Shown in pieces: positions 54,208-63,109 of a DNA stretch of 64,000 nt. This DNA is from Clostridiaceae bacterium (lineage in GTDB: Bacteria > Bacillota > Clostridia > Saccharofermentanales > DTU023): assembly GCA_012800435.1 (NCBI GenBank), contig JAAZJH010000072.1:1-64000 (forward strand), in the 5' to 3' direction. How positions within the stretch are numbered: the first letter of the stretch is position 1; each line of letters starts with the position of its first letter. The position numbers and the translations under genes were made by a program. The notes below the pieces were generated by a model that searched no databases, was not told the DNA's origin, and saw only the letters and a program-made list of their open reading frames with translations.

Positions 54208-55286
54208 TGTTCACCACGTACTAGATTTTGAATTTCCTTCATAAGTTCATCAACGGCTTTCTCACTGCTCACTTTTCGTATCGCTTTTCCTTTCTTGAAA
54301 AGGAGAAATTGATCACGTCCGCCAGCTAGTCCGACATCAGCTTCTCGCGCCTCACCGGGGCCGTTGACAGAACAGCCCATGATGGCGACAGTTATGGGTT
54401 TCTTAACATCAGCGATTCGTCGTTCAACTTCCTCTGCAATCGCGATTAAAGGGACTTCTGTTCTTCCGCAGGTCGGACAACTGATGAGGCGCGCGCCGCG
54501 TCGCCTTAAATCCAGCGCCTCTAAAATTGCATAACCGGCAGCGATCTCATCTACAGGATCGCCGGTTAAAGAAACACGGATAGTATCACCGATCCCTTCT
54601 GCGAGGAGGGCGCCGATGCCGACGGAAGAGCGAATTAGTCCTTGATTCTTTAAACCTGCTTCGGTCACTCCTACATGAAACGGATATGGAAGGACTCTAG
54701 CCAATATCCGATAAGTCTCAATAAGCAGGCGCGGAGATGAAGCCTTAGCTGAAACACAAATATCGTAGAAGTCGTAGTTTTCCAGCGCCTTGCAGGCCAT
54801 TAAGGCCGAAGCGGCCAATGCTTCAGCGGTCACGCCGCCGTACAATTCACGAATATTGCGATCGAGTGATCCGGCATTCACTCCGACGCGCACGGGTATG
54901 CAATGTCTGCGCGCCATCTCAGCAACTTGTCGCAATCCGTCCTCATCATGGATATTGCCGGGATTGAGTCGAATCGCATCAGCTCCTGAGCGTATCGCGG
55001 AAATAGCAAGACGATAATCGTAATGAATGTCTGCGATCAGAGGAAGAGGTGACTGTTCATGAATGAGTTGAATTGCCTGCGCGGCTTCCGCATCAGGAAC
55101 AGCGACGCGCACAAGCTCACAACCTGCCTCCTCAAGCATCAAAATTTGATTAAGCGTCGCCTGAACATCGCGTGTATCCGTCGTGCACATTGACTGAACA
55201 GACACCGGCGCATCTCCGCCCACACGAACGTTGCCCACTTGAAGGACGCGCGAATCTCTTCTTTTAAAAGGTGTATGCGTTATCAC
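54204..55286 (-). CDS. ispG: (E)-4-hydroxy-3-methylbut-2-enyl-diphosphate synthase
   Basis: IspG (GcpE) is the iron-sulfur enzyme making HMBPP in the MEP isoprenoid pathway. The TIM barrel starts with VGNVRVGGDAPVSVQSM. The 4Fe-4S ligands are visible in SCPTCGRTE and IMGCSVNGPGE. Starts at a GTG at 55286 with GGAG nine bases upstream. It follows rseP and dxr on the same strand, keeping two MEP genes together. Confidence 0.96.
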   Translation of the reverse strand: MITHTPFKRRDSRVLQVGNVRVGGDAPVSVQSMCTTDTRDVQATLNQILMLEEAGCELVRVAVPDAEAAQAIQLIHEQSPLPLIADIHYDYRLAISAIRSGADAIRLNPGNIHDEDGLRQVAEMARRHCIPVRVGVNAGSLDRNIRELYGGVTAEALAASALMACKALENYDFYDICVSAKASSPRLLIETYRILARVLPYPFHVGVTEAGLKNQGLIRSSVGIGALLAEGIGDTIRVSLTGDPVDEIAAGYAILEALDLRRRGARLISCPTCGRTEVPLIAIAEEVERRIADVKKPITVAIMGCSVNGPGEAREADVGLAGGRDQFLLFKKGKAIRKVSSEKAVDELMKEIQNLVRGEQ

Positions 55287-55315
55287 GTTATTTCACTCCA
55301 CATGTACTCACAACG

Positions 55316-56641
55316 TCACCACCCGAAAAGTCGTGACAGATCAAGCCAAAGAACAAATAACCCTACTGCTATAAAAAAGGCTAAACCGATAATTGACGTC
55401 ACATGCCTAAATTTCTCAGAAAGAGATTTTCTTCGAATACCTTCAACAGCCAGAATCAGAAGATGATGACCATCTAGGGGTGGAATCGGAATCATGTTTG
55501 TGAAACTGACGGCAACCGATAAAATACCGAACATCGTAAGTATATCAGTGATGACTTCGCCGACTGTTTTACCTCGTGCCACCGTATCTGCGACCACTGT
55601 CACGATTCCGACAGGTCCGGCAAAACTTTCCTTCACACCAAGTTTACCTGTAAAAAGCATGCCTAGAGACCTAAAAGTTGAACGGATAATGGCCATAGGA
55701 TAATGAATCCCTTGCGATAAAGCATCGCCGACACGTTTTGAATACTTGAACGTTAATCCGAGCGGTTTACGAACTGAGATCATTAGCGGCGAAACCTCTA
55801 GACGAGTACGCTTCCCGTCTCGAATTACTTCCGCCGTTAACTTCACGCCTTCAGATCGCGCGATCAGCGCTTGTACACGCGTATGATCTTCAAAGGGTAT
55901 ACCTTCAAGCGCGATGATCCGGTCACCGGGCATAAAACCTTGCTCTTCGCGATAGGCAGCAGGATCAACCTCCACAATTGTGAAGTTGCCTCTATCTTCC
56001 TGATATAAGATACCGAGCATTGGACGCGGCGCATCAAATTCTTGCTCTATAACGGTCGTTTTCACTTCGCCATTTGCGTTCTTATAGGTAATTGTCCATG
56101 GAGAGCCGGGTTCATGAACCATTTGAGTAATCCCGATGTCAAGAGTTGTTTTGATATTTGCACCGTTAATGGACAAGATGCGAGCTCCCGATTGAATCTC
56201 AGATTGTTCAATAGCGCTTCCGGGAATCGGCTCATCTGCTACCGGAATCACTACTCCGGTAAAACTGAAAATAAAAGAAAAAACGATCAATGCCGAAATA
56301 AAATTAACAAAAGGCCCCATCGCGATGACGATAGCACGCTGCCAGCGAGGTTTATTCATGAATAGATCGGGCGCATTTAAATCAAGATCGGGATCGGACT
56401 CCTCCCCTTCAATCACAGAATCCTCGCCGGCAAAACTGACAGAAGCGCCGATTGGAATCGCTTTAATGTTGTATCGAACACCGTTCTTGACCCGTTCAAA
56501 TAACACAGGTCCCATAAAAATCGAGAACTGCTCAATCTTAAAACCAAGTGCCCTTCCGGCAAGGAAATGACCGAGCTCATGCAATACCATAATAATGCCA
56601 AGAATGAGTACACCGGCTAAAATACCAAATATGGTTGTCAT
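55316..56641 (-). CDS. rseP: Site-2 intramembrane metalloprotease RseP
   Basis: RseP cleaves membrane proteins within the lipid bilayer, typically anti-sigma factors and signal-peptide remnants. Seen: the zinc motif HELGHFLAGR near the N terminus, one or two PDZ-like regions (about 150-310), and the third zinc ligand in NMIPIPPLDGHH. Four membrane segments are predicted by eye. Starts by ATGA overlap with the dxr stop codon. The usual LDGG reads LDGH here. Confidence 0.95.
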   Translation of the reverse strand: MTTIFGILAGVLILGIIMVLHELGHFLAGRALGFKIEQFSIFMGPVLFERVKNGVRYNIKAIPIGASVSFAGEDSVIEGEESDPDLDLNAPDLFMNKPRWQRAIVIAMGPFVNFISALIVFSFIFSFTGVVIPVADEPIPGSAIEQSEIQSGARILSINGANIKTTLDIGITQMVHEPGSPWTITYKNANGEVKTTVIEQEFDAPRPMLGILYQEDRGNFTIVEVDPAAYREEQGFMPGDRIIALEGIPFEDHTRVQALIARSEGVKLTAEVIRDGKRTRLEVSPLMISVRKPLGLTFKYSKRVGDALSQGIHYPMAIIRSTFRSLGMLFTGKLGVKESFAGPVGIVTVVADTVARGKTVGEVITDILTMFGILSVAVSFTNMIPIPPLDGHHLLILAVEGIRRKSLSEKFRHVTSIIGLAFFIAVGLFVLWLDLSRLFGW

Positions 56642-58026
56642 ATCGCAGTTTTCTCCGTACGACGGATCACATCCGCTTGGATCTCTTCGTGAACCGCCAT
56701 CATAGCATCAAATGAAGACTCTTTTGTGGACGACATATGACTAAAATCATTAAGTACACTTTCAATGAGCGAAAAAATAGCCGGGAAACTGATTTTCCCC
56801 TCAAGGAAAAGGCTTACAGCAGCTTCATTTGCCGCATTTAATACAAGCGGCATCAACCCTCCTTGGCGCACAGCATCACGTGCCATTTGAATAGAAGGAA
56901 AGACATCTTCATCAGGTGCGACAAAAGTGAGCGCTCCGGATGACGTTTCTAGAAGATTGAACGATTCAGCATCAGCTATTTCTGTTCTGTCCGGAAAAGT
57001 CAGAGCAAACCGGATCGGCATCTTCATATCCGGTTCACCGAGCTGAGCAAGGACGACGCCGTCACGAAATTCGGCGAGTGAATGAACGATGCTTTCAGGA
57101 TGGACGATCACCTGAACACGTTCAGGCGGCAAATGAAAGAGACGACAGGCCTCAATGAGCTCAAATCCTTTATTCATCAATGTTGCAGAATCTACCGTTA
57201 TTTTACTTCCCATCGACCACGTCGGATGTAGAAGTGCTTGTTCAGGGGATACATGAACAAGCTTTTCTTTAGAAAAACCTAGAAAAGGTCCACCGGAACA
57301 CGTCAGTATGACACGGGAAAGATCATCGGGCAAAGCAGCCAGCGCGCATTGCCAAATCGCGGAGTGCTCACTGTCAATCGGAATAATCCATGCGCCGCCC
57401 TTCGATGCCCGACAGCGAACGAGCTCACCTGCTGCTACGAGGCTCTCTTTATTGGCAAGCGCAATCTTTTTACCACTGTCCGCAGCGGCAAGCACCGGCT
57501 CAAGCCCGGCAAAACCTGTAATGGCGCCGATGACGGTATCCACTTTAGTGAGTGAAGCAGCAAGCACCGCTCCCCTTCTTCCCATCCCGATAATCGGGAG
57601 ATCAGAAGATGAAGGAACGAGAAGCAAAGGGCTTTGATCAGCTTTTTGATTATACAAAATGTCTGAAGTTTCGGCGATAAGCGCCACCTTATCCTCAGGC
57701 ATCGCGCGATACTTTGATTCCGCATCGAGAAGAAGAAGCAACGACTGTCGCGCGTTCTCGTCCTGAACGCTAACATAGCGCGGACGCCAAGCTTTGATCT
57801 GTTCACTGAGGAGGCGTACATTGCGTCCGCACACCAGCGCAAAAACAACCAATCTCTCTTCTTCGGCCACATGTAGTGTCTGAACACCAATCGAACCCGT
57901 TGAGCCGAGCAAACAGAGAACATGTGATCGCGGTACAGGTGTGTTTAACGATCGCGGAACACGCGTTAAAGCCTCAATGGACTCGCATGACAAACTTGAT
58001 CCGTGAGAAAATAAGGTGGATGACAT
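56638..58026 (-). CDS. dxr: 1-deoxy-D-xylulose-5-phosphate reductoisomerase
   Basis: Dxr converts DXP to MEP, the committed step of the MEP pathway, using NADPH and a divalent metal. Seen: LGSTGSIG, ANKESLVAAGE, PIDSEHSAIWQC, the SGGPFLG and HPTWSMGSKITVDSATLMNKG segments with the metal and substrate residues, and HPESIVHS. It has about 33 extra N-terminal residues, so the true start may lie further in; total 462 residues. Five bases separate it from cdsA. Confidence 0.95.
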   Translation of the reverse strand: MSSTLFSHGSSLSCESIEALTRVPRSLNTPVPRSHVLCLLGSTGSIGVQTLHVAEEERLVVFALVCGRNVRLLSEQIKAWRPRYVSVQDENARQSLLLLLDAESKYRAMPEDKVALIAETSDILYNQKADQSPLLLVPSSSDLPIIGMGRRGAVLAASLTKVDTVIGAITGFAGLEPVLAAADSGKKIALANKESLVAAGELVRCRASKGGAWIIPIDSEHSAIWQCALAALPDDLSRVILTCSGGPFLGFSKEKLVHVSPEQALLHPTWSMGSKITVDSATLMNKGFELIEACRLFHLPPERVQVIVHPESIVHSLAEFRDGVVLAQLGEPDMKMPIRFALTFPDRTEIADAESFNLLETSSGALTFVAPDEDVFPSIQMARDAVRQGGLMPLVLNAANEAAVSLFLEGKISFPAIFSLIESVLNDFSHMSSTKESSFDAMMAVHEEIQADVIRRTEKTAI

Positions 58027-58031
58027 GTCAT

Positions 58032-59003
58032 TTACACCATCAGCCTGGCAAGCGTCGCAACTGCAAGCATCGTTGGCACAGCTGTTTTTAAGCTGTCAAA
58101 ACGATCGCTGATACCGCCGTGTCCGGGAAGAAGTGTCCCGAAATCCTTAATATTGCACCAGCGCTTAACGGCAGAACTTGAAAGATCGCCAAATGTTGAC
58201 ACAGCGCTCATCAGAAAAGCTGTGACAACGGCGAAGGCAAGAGAGCCTACTGTCGAGAAACCGAGCGGTCTTCCAATGAGAAGAGGCACATATATCATGT
58301 AGAGAATGATCGTCGCCAAGACACCGCCGAGCGTTCCCTCCCAAGTTTTGTTCGGACTTAACATGGGAATCATCTTGTGTTTTCCAAAAGCCTTCCCTAC
58401 AAAATACGACGCGGTGTCCGAGATGATCGTTGTGAGAACTGCCAGCACAAAGTAGCGCCAGCCGATCGGAAAACCATAAAGCAAAGCGATCGTCGATGCA
58501 AGCGGAAGCGAACACGAAAAAATAATCCATGTTACAGCGATCACTAACGGCAACTCTTCAGAACCGTGTTTCCAAAGTCGCGGCAAACCCAATAGTGGAA
58601 GACATACGATCAAGACTAAAGCATAGACACCGAGACTACGAAATGCGAATGTGGCATCGACCGTTTTCACAAGTTCCATCGGAAGTCCGCGCACAAAACT
58701 GTCCTTTAATATTCCTAATAATGCAGCAAGACCTGCCACGACCGTGAAAATCGCCGTTGGAACGATTTTGATCCCCGGCATGCGGAGATTGACAGCTTTC
58801 ACATGTTCGATTGTCATCATAAAAGTGACGAACGCAAATAAAATCACCGGAAAAAACGTCACCCATATTCCGGGGATGATAAAAACGATAAGTACGGCAC
58901 CCTCAATGGCACCTGTCCTCACGCGTGTCATAAGATCACTTTGATGTTTCTTTGTTATTTTGCGCATTCTCCTATTGCGCACCGAAAATGGATTGTTCGC
59001 CAT
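58032..59003 (-). CDS. cdsA: Phosphatidate cytidylyltransferase
   Basis: CdsA makes CDP-diacylglycerol from phosphatidate and CTP, the entry point to phospholipids. It is a polytopic membrane protein whose C-terminal signature is clear: NKTWEGTLGG, then KDFGTLLPGHGGISDRFDSL with the catalytic Asp residues. ATG start with GAGG upstream. It lies between uppS and dxr, the common order. Confidence 0.95.
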   Translation of the reverse strand: MANNPFSVRNRRMRKITKKHQSDLMTRVRTGAIEGAVLIVFIIPGIWVTFFPVILFAFVTFMMTIEHVKAVNLRMPGIKIVPTAIFTVVAGLAALLGILKDSFVRGLPMELVKTVDATFAFRSLGVYALVLIVCLPLLGLPRLWKHGSEELPLVIAVTWIIFSCSLPLASTIALLYGFPIGWRYFVLAVLTTIISDTASYFVGKAFGKHKMIPMLSPNKTWEGTLGGVLATIILYMIYVPLLIGRPLGFSTVGSLAFAVVTAFLMSAVSTFGDLSSSAVKRWCNIKDFGTLLPGHGGISDRFDSLKTAVPTMLAVATLARLMV

Positions 59004-59073
59004 GGGCGCTTACCTCGTTCTGTTTATCATGTACTGACCTTTGTCCTCATATGGAGGTCGATTAATGGAGATC

Positions 59074-59799
59074 TTAAGAGCTGCCGAAACGTCGTTTACG
59101 ACTCATGAAATCTGCAATCGCAGAATCCAGCTCATCCTCACCGAAATCAGGCCAGAGCGTGTCATCAAAATAAAGTTCAGCATAGGCGGCTTGCCACAAT
59201 AAAAAGTTGGAAAGACGCTTCTCACCGCCTGTACGTATAATTAGATCCGGATCAGGGATATCAGGAAGATAGAAATGCGACGCAAACTTCGTCTCATCAA
59301 TCGACGCAATGTCGTCACCGTTTACAATCGCTTCTTTCATGGCGGAATGTACCGCCGTGACAATTTCACGCCGACCGCCATAATTGAACGCAATCACCAG
59401 CTGTAAACGATCTCGATCAGCAGACGTCGCTTCAGCTTCATCCATCGTCTGTATCAGAAGCGGCGGTAAACCATTACGATCTCCCATGAATCGAAGGCGT
59501 ACGCCCTCTTGGCGCAACTCATCAGCATATTTGTTGAAATATAGAACAAGGAGGCGCATCAAACTGCGTACTTCACGTTCCGATCGCTTCCAATTCTCGG
59601 TCGAGAAGGCGTACAACGTCAAATAAGTGATGCCGCGTTGAATACAAAGACTTGCGAGCCGATGCACATTTTCCGCACCGGAGCGATGACCAAATTCAGC
59701 TCGTCTGCCTTGACGCTTTGCCCACCTGCGATTGCCGTCCATAATGACGGCCAAGTGACGTAATTTATCGCCCGCTGTCTTCAGACTGTCCGTGTCCAC
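59074..59799 (-). CDS. uppS: Undecaprenyl diphosphate synthase
   Basis: UppS extends farnesyl diphosphate with eight isopentenyl units to the C55 lipid carrier of the wall. Seen: AVIMDGNRRWAKRQG with the catalytic Asp, GHRSGAENVHRL, YAFSTENWKRS, and the C-terminal DPDLIIRTGGEKRLSNFLLWQ. Starts at a GTG at 59799 with GGAG upstream, seven bases after frr. Confidence 0.96.
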   Translation of the reverse strand: MDTDSLKTAGDKLRHLAVIMDGNRRWAKRQGRRAEFGHRSGAENVHRLASLCIQRGITYLTLYAFSTENWKRSEREVRSLMRLLVLYFNKYADELRQEGVRLRFMGDRNGLPPLLIQTMDEAEATSADRDRLQLVIAFNYGGRREIVTAVHSAMKEAIVNGDDIASIDETKFASHFYLPDIPDPDLIIRTGGEKRLSNFLLWQAAYAELYFDDTLWPDFGEDELDSAIADFMSRKRRFGSS

Positions 59800-59806
59800 T
59801 GAACCG

Positions 59807-60376
59807 TCAGATCTCCATCAACTCCTGATTCTTCTTTTCAACCGTGCTATCAACATTAGCGATGTATTGATCCGTCAACTCCTGAACTTCATCACACAGT
59901 TTGAAAGATAAATCCTCGGGGATCAATTTGTCTTTGCCCATCGACTTGAACAGATCGTTCGCTTCACGACGGATGTGCCGGATGGAGACTTTTGTATTTT
60001 CGCCCTTCCTTGAGACATCACGCGTTAACTCGCGGCGACGCTCTTCTGTCAGGGCAGGAAACACAAGCCGAATACAACGACCGTCATTGATCGGATTGAT
60101 GCCGATATCGGAGGCTTGCAGGGCACGCTCAATTTCTTTGAGCATAGAAGAATCCCAAGGTGTGATGACAAGCAGCTTAGCTTCCGGAATTTGCACATTC
60201 GCGATTTGCTTGATTGGCGTAGGTACGCCGTAATAGGACACCGTGATAGGATCCAGCACATGCGGATTTGCTCGTCCTGCCCGCACTGTGCGCAAATCGG
60301 TCTCCAGCGCTTCAATCGTTTTTTTCATCTGATCTTCGTAATCATCCATCAAAAGTTTGATTTCATCGATCACCAT
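59807..60376 (-). CDS. frr: Ribosome recycling factor
   Basis: RRF splits post-termination ribosomes with EF-G. The 189-residue protein shows the family core LRTVRAGRANPHVLDPITVSYYG, the PWD segment, LVFPALTEERRRELTRDVSRKGE, and the C-terminal helix. ATG start with AAGGGGG upstream. About 100 bases separate it from pyrH. Confidence 0.97.
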   Translation of the reverse strand: MVIDEIKLLMDDYEDQMKKTIEALETDLRTVRAGRANPHVLDPITVSYYGVPTPIKQIANVQIPEAKLLVITPWDSSMLKEIERALQASDIGINPINDGRCIRLVFPALTEERRRELTRDVSRKGENTKVSIRHIRREANDLFKSMGKDKLIPEDLSFKLCDEVQELTDQYIANVDSTVEKKNQELMEI

Positions 60377-60480
60377 ATGTTTTCCCCCTTGTTCGAAATA
60401 AGGACTGCTATATCATGTTAACAGATTACCACGCACTAAAAAAAGCGTCGTGCTGCAGATAACATGTCACATCTGTCTCG

Positions 60481-61191
60481 TCAACGTTTCGCAACCACTG
60501 TTGTTCCGATTTTTTCACCTCGTGCAGCACGAATGAGCAACTCCGGATCGCTGTTAGAAAACACGAGCAGTACTTGATTGAAATCGCGACAAAGCGCTGC
60601 CGCAGTCGCATCAATAACACCAAGTCGTTTCTCTAATATTTCATCATATGTAATGGTGTCATAACGTACTGCGTCCGGATAAAGATTAGGATCTCGATCA
60701 TACACACCATCAACTTGTGTTGCTTTGAGAATGACATCGGCATGAATCATGGCTGCGCGGAGCGCCGCAGCAGAATCGGTCGAAAAGAACGGATTGCCTG
60801 TTCCCCCCGCAAAAATGACTACCTTTCCCTCGCTAAGGAAACGTCGCGCCTTAACAGCATCAACCGGTTCCGCGACAGTGGGCATCGGTACCGCTGTCAT
60901 CAGTTCAACCTGTAATCCTTTGCGTGTAAAGGCATCACGGAGAGCAATAGCATTCATGACGGTAGCTAACATACCGATTTGATCCGCTTCAGCTCGATCC
61001 ATACCTTCAGAAAGACGACCTCGCCAGAAATTACCGGCTCCGTTGACAATCCCAATCTCGTGTCCATTATCAACTAAACGACGCACCTGTTCTGCCGCGT
61101 GATCAAGCGCTTTTTCATCAATACCGGAACCGCTGTTGTCTGCAAGCGCTTCTCCGGACCATTTTAAAAGAAGTCGTTTGTATGCCATCAT
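60481..61191 (-). CDS. pyrH: UMP kinase
   Basis: PyrH phosphorylates UMP to UDP. The amino-acid-kinase fold shows KRLLLKWSGEAL at the N terminus, VNGAGNFWRG, DQIGMLATVMNA, AGGTGNPFFSTDSAAALRA, and VDGVYDRDPN. I chose the ATG at 61191, with GAAGGGAA seven bases upstream; a GTG at 61197 is possible. Confidence 0.96.
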   Translation of the reverse strand: MMAYKRLLLKWSGEALADNSGSGIDEKALDHAAEQVRRLVDNGHEIGIVNGAGNFWRGRLSEGMDRAEADQIGMLATVMNAIALRDAFTRKGLQVELMTAVPMPTVAEPVDAVKARRFLSEGKVVIFAGGTGNPFFSTDSAAALRAAMIHADVILKATQVDGVYDRDPNLYPDAVRYDTITYDEILEKRLGVIDATAAALCRDFNQVLLVFSNSDPELLIRAARGEKIGTTVVAKR

Positions 61192-61296
61192 ATCCACTTC
61201 CCTTCTTTCATTAGACTAGCGGGTGCGGTTTGAACCGACGGGATTCAAAACGCTCTGTACACACAGGTCGTATATAGAATCTTGCCCGACAATGTA

Positions 61297-61320
61297 AAGA
61301 GGGCGCTTCGGCGCCCTCTT
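61297..61320. terminator. Strong GC-rich hairpin between tsf and pyrH
   Basis: AAGAGGGCGC and GCGCCCTCTT form a perfect 10-pair stem around a four-base loop, 18 bases after the tsf stop. Only a short T-stretch follows on the minus strand, so it may be a partial terminator that lowers pyrH expression relative to rpsB-tsf. Confidence 0.65.
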
Positions 61321-61338
61321 GGTTGTACTGATCCGCTT

Positions 61339-61989
61339 TTATTTTTCGAGTTGAGCGGCGACCTCATCTGCAAAATTGCAATCTCTCTTCTCAAGGCCTT
61401 CACCCATTTCGTAGCGCACAAATCGGCGCACATGGATGTTTTCTCCTATACGACCGGCTAACTCCTTGATTACCGTCTCACAAGTTTTACTATCGTCTTT
61501 GATAAAAGACTGTTCGAGCAAGCATATGTCTTTTATATATTTCTCCATCCGTCCTTCGACGATCTTGTCGACGACGGCCGCCGGTTTTCCGGATTTTAGC
61601 GTCTGTGCGCGTACAAGTTCGCGTTCACGCTCGATGACTTCATCAGGAATTTCTTCACGACGCACGTAGAGTGGGCTCATCGCTGCTACTTGTAGCGCGA
61701 GGTCATGTACGAGCGTACGGAAATCTTGATTGTTTGCAGCGAAATCGGTTTCAATATTGACTTCGATCAATACGCCTATTCGACCTTCCCCGTGAATATA
61801 TGAATCCACAATGCCCTCAGCCGTAATGCGACTGGATTTTTTCTCCGCTGTCGCAAGATCGTTCTTGCGCAGCCATTTAATGGCTTCATCAATGTCACCG
61901 TTTGAGGCTTGAAGTGCCCTTTTGCAATCCATCATACCGGAGCCGGTAAGGTCTCTGAGTTCTTTTACCATTTGTGCCGTAATTTTCAT
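61339..61989 (-). CDS. tsf: Translation elongation factor Ts
   Basis: EF-Ts exchanges nucleotide on EF-Tu. This is the short form (216 residues). It has LRDLTGSGMMDCKRAL (usually TGAGMMDC), EAIKWLRKNDLATAEKKS, and GRIGVLIEVNIETDFAA. ATG start with GGAGTT upstream, 49 bases after rpsB. Confidence 0.97.
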   Translation of the reverse strand: MKITAQMVKELRDLTGSGMMDCKRALQASNGDIDEAIKWLRKNDLATAEKKSSRITAEGIVDSYIHGEGRIGVLIEVNIETDFAANNQDFRTLVHDLALQVAAMSPLYVRREEIPDEVIERERELVRAQTLKSGKPAAVVDKIVEGRMEKYIKDICLLEQSFIKDDSKTCETVIKELAGRIGENIHVRRFVRYEMGEGLEKRDCNFADEVAAQLEK

Positions 61990-62038
61990 GCTTAACTCCT
62001 TAATTACTCGGTGATCTATCCTATTGATCTTATAATTC

Positions 62039-62827
62039 TTACATTAAGTCGTACTCGTCGTCTGCCGTTTCATCATCGAACTCATCATCCGGTTCTTTCT
62101 CATAGGACGGATCGTCGGCTTCTTCGCCTCTAAGCTTGACATCAAAACCTTCTTTTCCTTCAATCACTGCATTAGCCATGACGCCGGTTATAAGTTTGAT
62201 CGCTCGAATCGCATCATCATTTGCGGGGATAACAAAATCAACTTCGTCCGGATCACAGTTGGTGTCAACGATCGCGACGATCGGAATGCCCAGTCGGCGC
62301 GCTTCTGCAATCGCGATGTGTTCTTTCTTCGTATCAACGACAAAAACACATGTAGGAAGTTGCTTCATGTCAGCGACACCGCCCAAATTGCGTTCAAGCT
62401 TGTCCAGTTCATTTTTCAGAGCCGCGACTTCTTTCTTTGGAAGATTGGTCCATGAACCGAGTTCTTCAGCTTCTCGGAGCTCATGCAAATGCTCAATGCG
62501 CTGCTTAATTGTACGGAAGTTCGTCAATGTGCCGCCAAGCCAGCGGTGATTAACGTAGAACATGCCGCAACGCTCCGCTTCTTCGCGAATGGCATCCTGC
62601 GCCTGCTTTTTTGTGCCGACAAAAAGCACTGTTCCGCCACGTGAAACAATCTCGTTGATGAAACGATACGCGATTTCAATCTTACGGATTGTTTTTTGCA
62701 GGTCAATGATGTAGATCCCGTTGCGCTCAGTAAATATATAGGGCGCCATTTTCGGGTTCCAACGACGGGTTTGGTGGCCGAAATGAACGCCACCTTCAAG
62801 TAATTGTTTCATGGAAACGACAGACAT
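62039..62827 (-). CDS. rpsB: 30S ribosomal protein S2
   Basis: S2 of the small subunit. It shows [60 protein letters not shown], and a C-terminal acidic tail. The ATG at 62827 has AGGAGG seven bases upstream and gives the family start; the open frame to 62950 lies in the leader. The promoter at 62916-62944 leaves a leader of about 80 bases. Confidence 0.97.
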   Translation of the reverse strand: MSVVSMKQLLEGGVHFGHQTRRWNPKMAPYIFTERNGIYIIDLQKTIRKIEIAYRFINEIVSRGGTVLFVGTKKQAQDAIREEAERCGMFYVNHRWLGGTLTNFRTIKQRIEHLHELREAEELGSWTNLPKKEVAALKNELDKLERNLGGVADMKQLPTCVFVVDTKKEHIAIAEARRLGIPIVAIVDTNCDPDEVDFVIPANDDAIRAIKLITGVMANAVIEGKEGFDVKLRGEEADDPSYEKEPDDEFDDETADDEYDLM

Positions 62828-62915
62828 AATACCTCCTGTTTCGTCCTCCGGCGTACGCTTTACCACTAATACAACAGGGCAACAGGTGCAACACGCCGTG
62901 TGTTTTCCGTTGTCG

Positions 62916-62944
62916 ATAATAACATAAATAACCGACATCGGCAA
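62916..62944 (-). promoter_or_regulatory. Promoter of rpsB-tsf
   Basis: The minus strand reads TTGCCG, a 17-base spacer, then TATTAT. It supports the shorter rpsB start, because the longer open frame would begin upstream of the transcript. Confidence 0.65.
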
Positions 62945-63034
62945 ACACAAACTTCACACATCAGGGCTTAACGCGATTCTTTAGCTGTGATACACTTCTA
63001 TGTGTGTAATCATTGTTGCAATTTGCACTCAAAA

Positions 63035-63080
63035 GGCATGACAATATACCGCTTACAACACTTTTGCGGCATGTCATGCC
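63035..63080. promoter_or_regulatory. GGCATG dyads upstream of the M20 fusion gene
   Basis: A perfect palindrome GGCATG-T-CATGCC (63068-63080) and a third half-site GGCATGACA (63035-63043) lie around a TTGCAC, 16-base, TATACC promoter candidate (63023-63050). They look like operator sites for the divergent gap between rpsB and the fusion gene. Confidence 0.45.
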
Positions 63081-63109
63081 GACAACATTTGAAGTTTGGA
63101 GGACCTTGT

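Noticed and set aside
61221-61255. tRNA-like TTTGAACC...GGATTCAAA near pyrH
   Set aside because: No acceptor stem or cloverleaf can be drawn; no tRNA gene was found in the window.
62828-62950. N-terminal extension of S2 with several Cys residues
   Set aside because: The extension lies upstream of a strong ribosome site and starts inside the promoter, so it is leader sequence.
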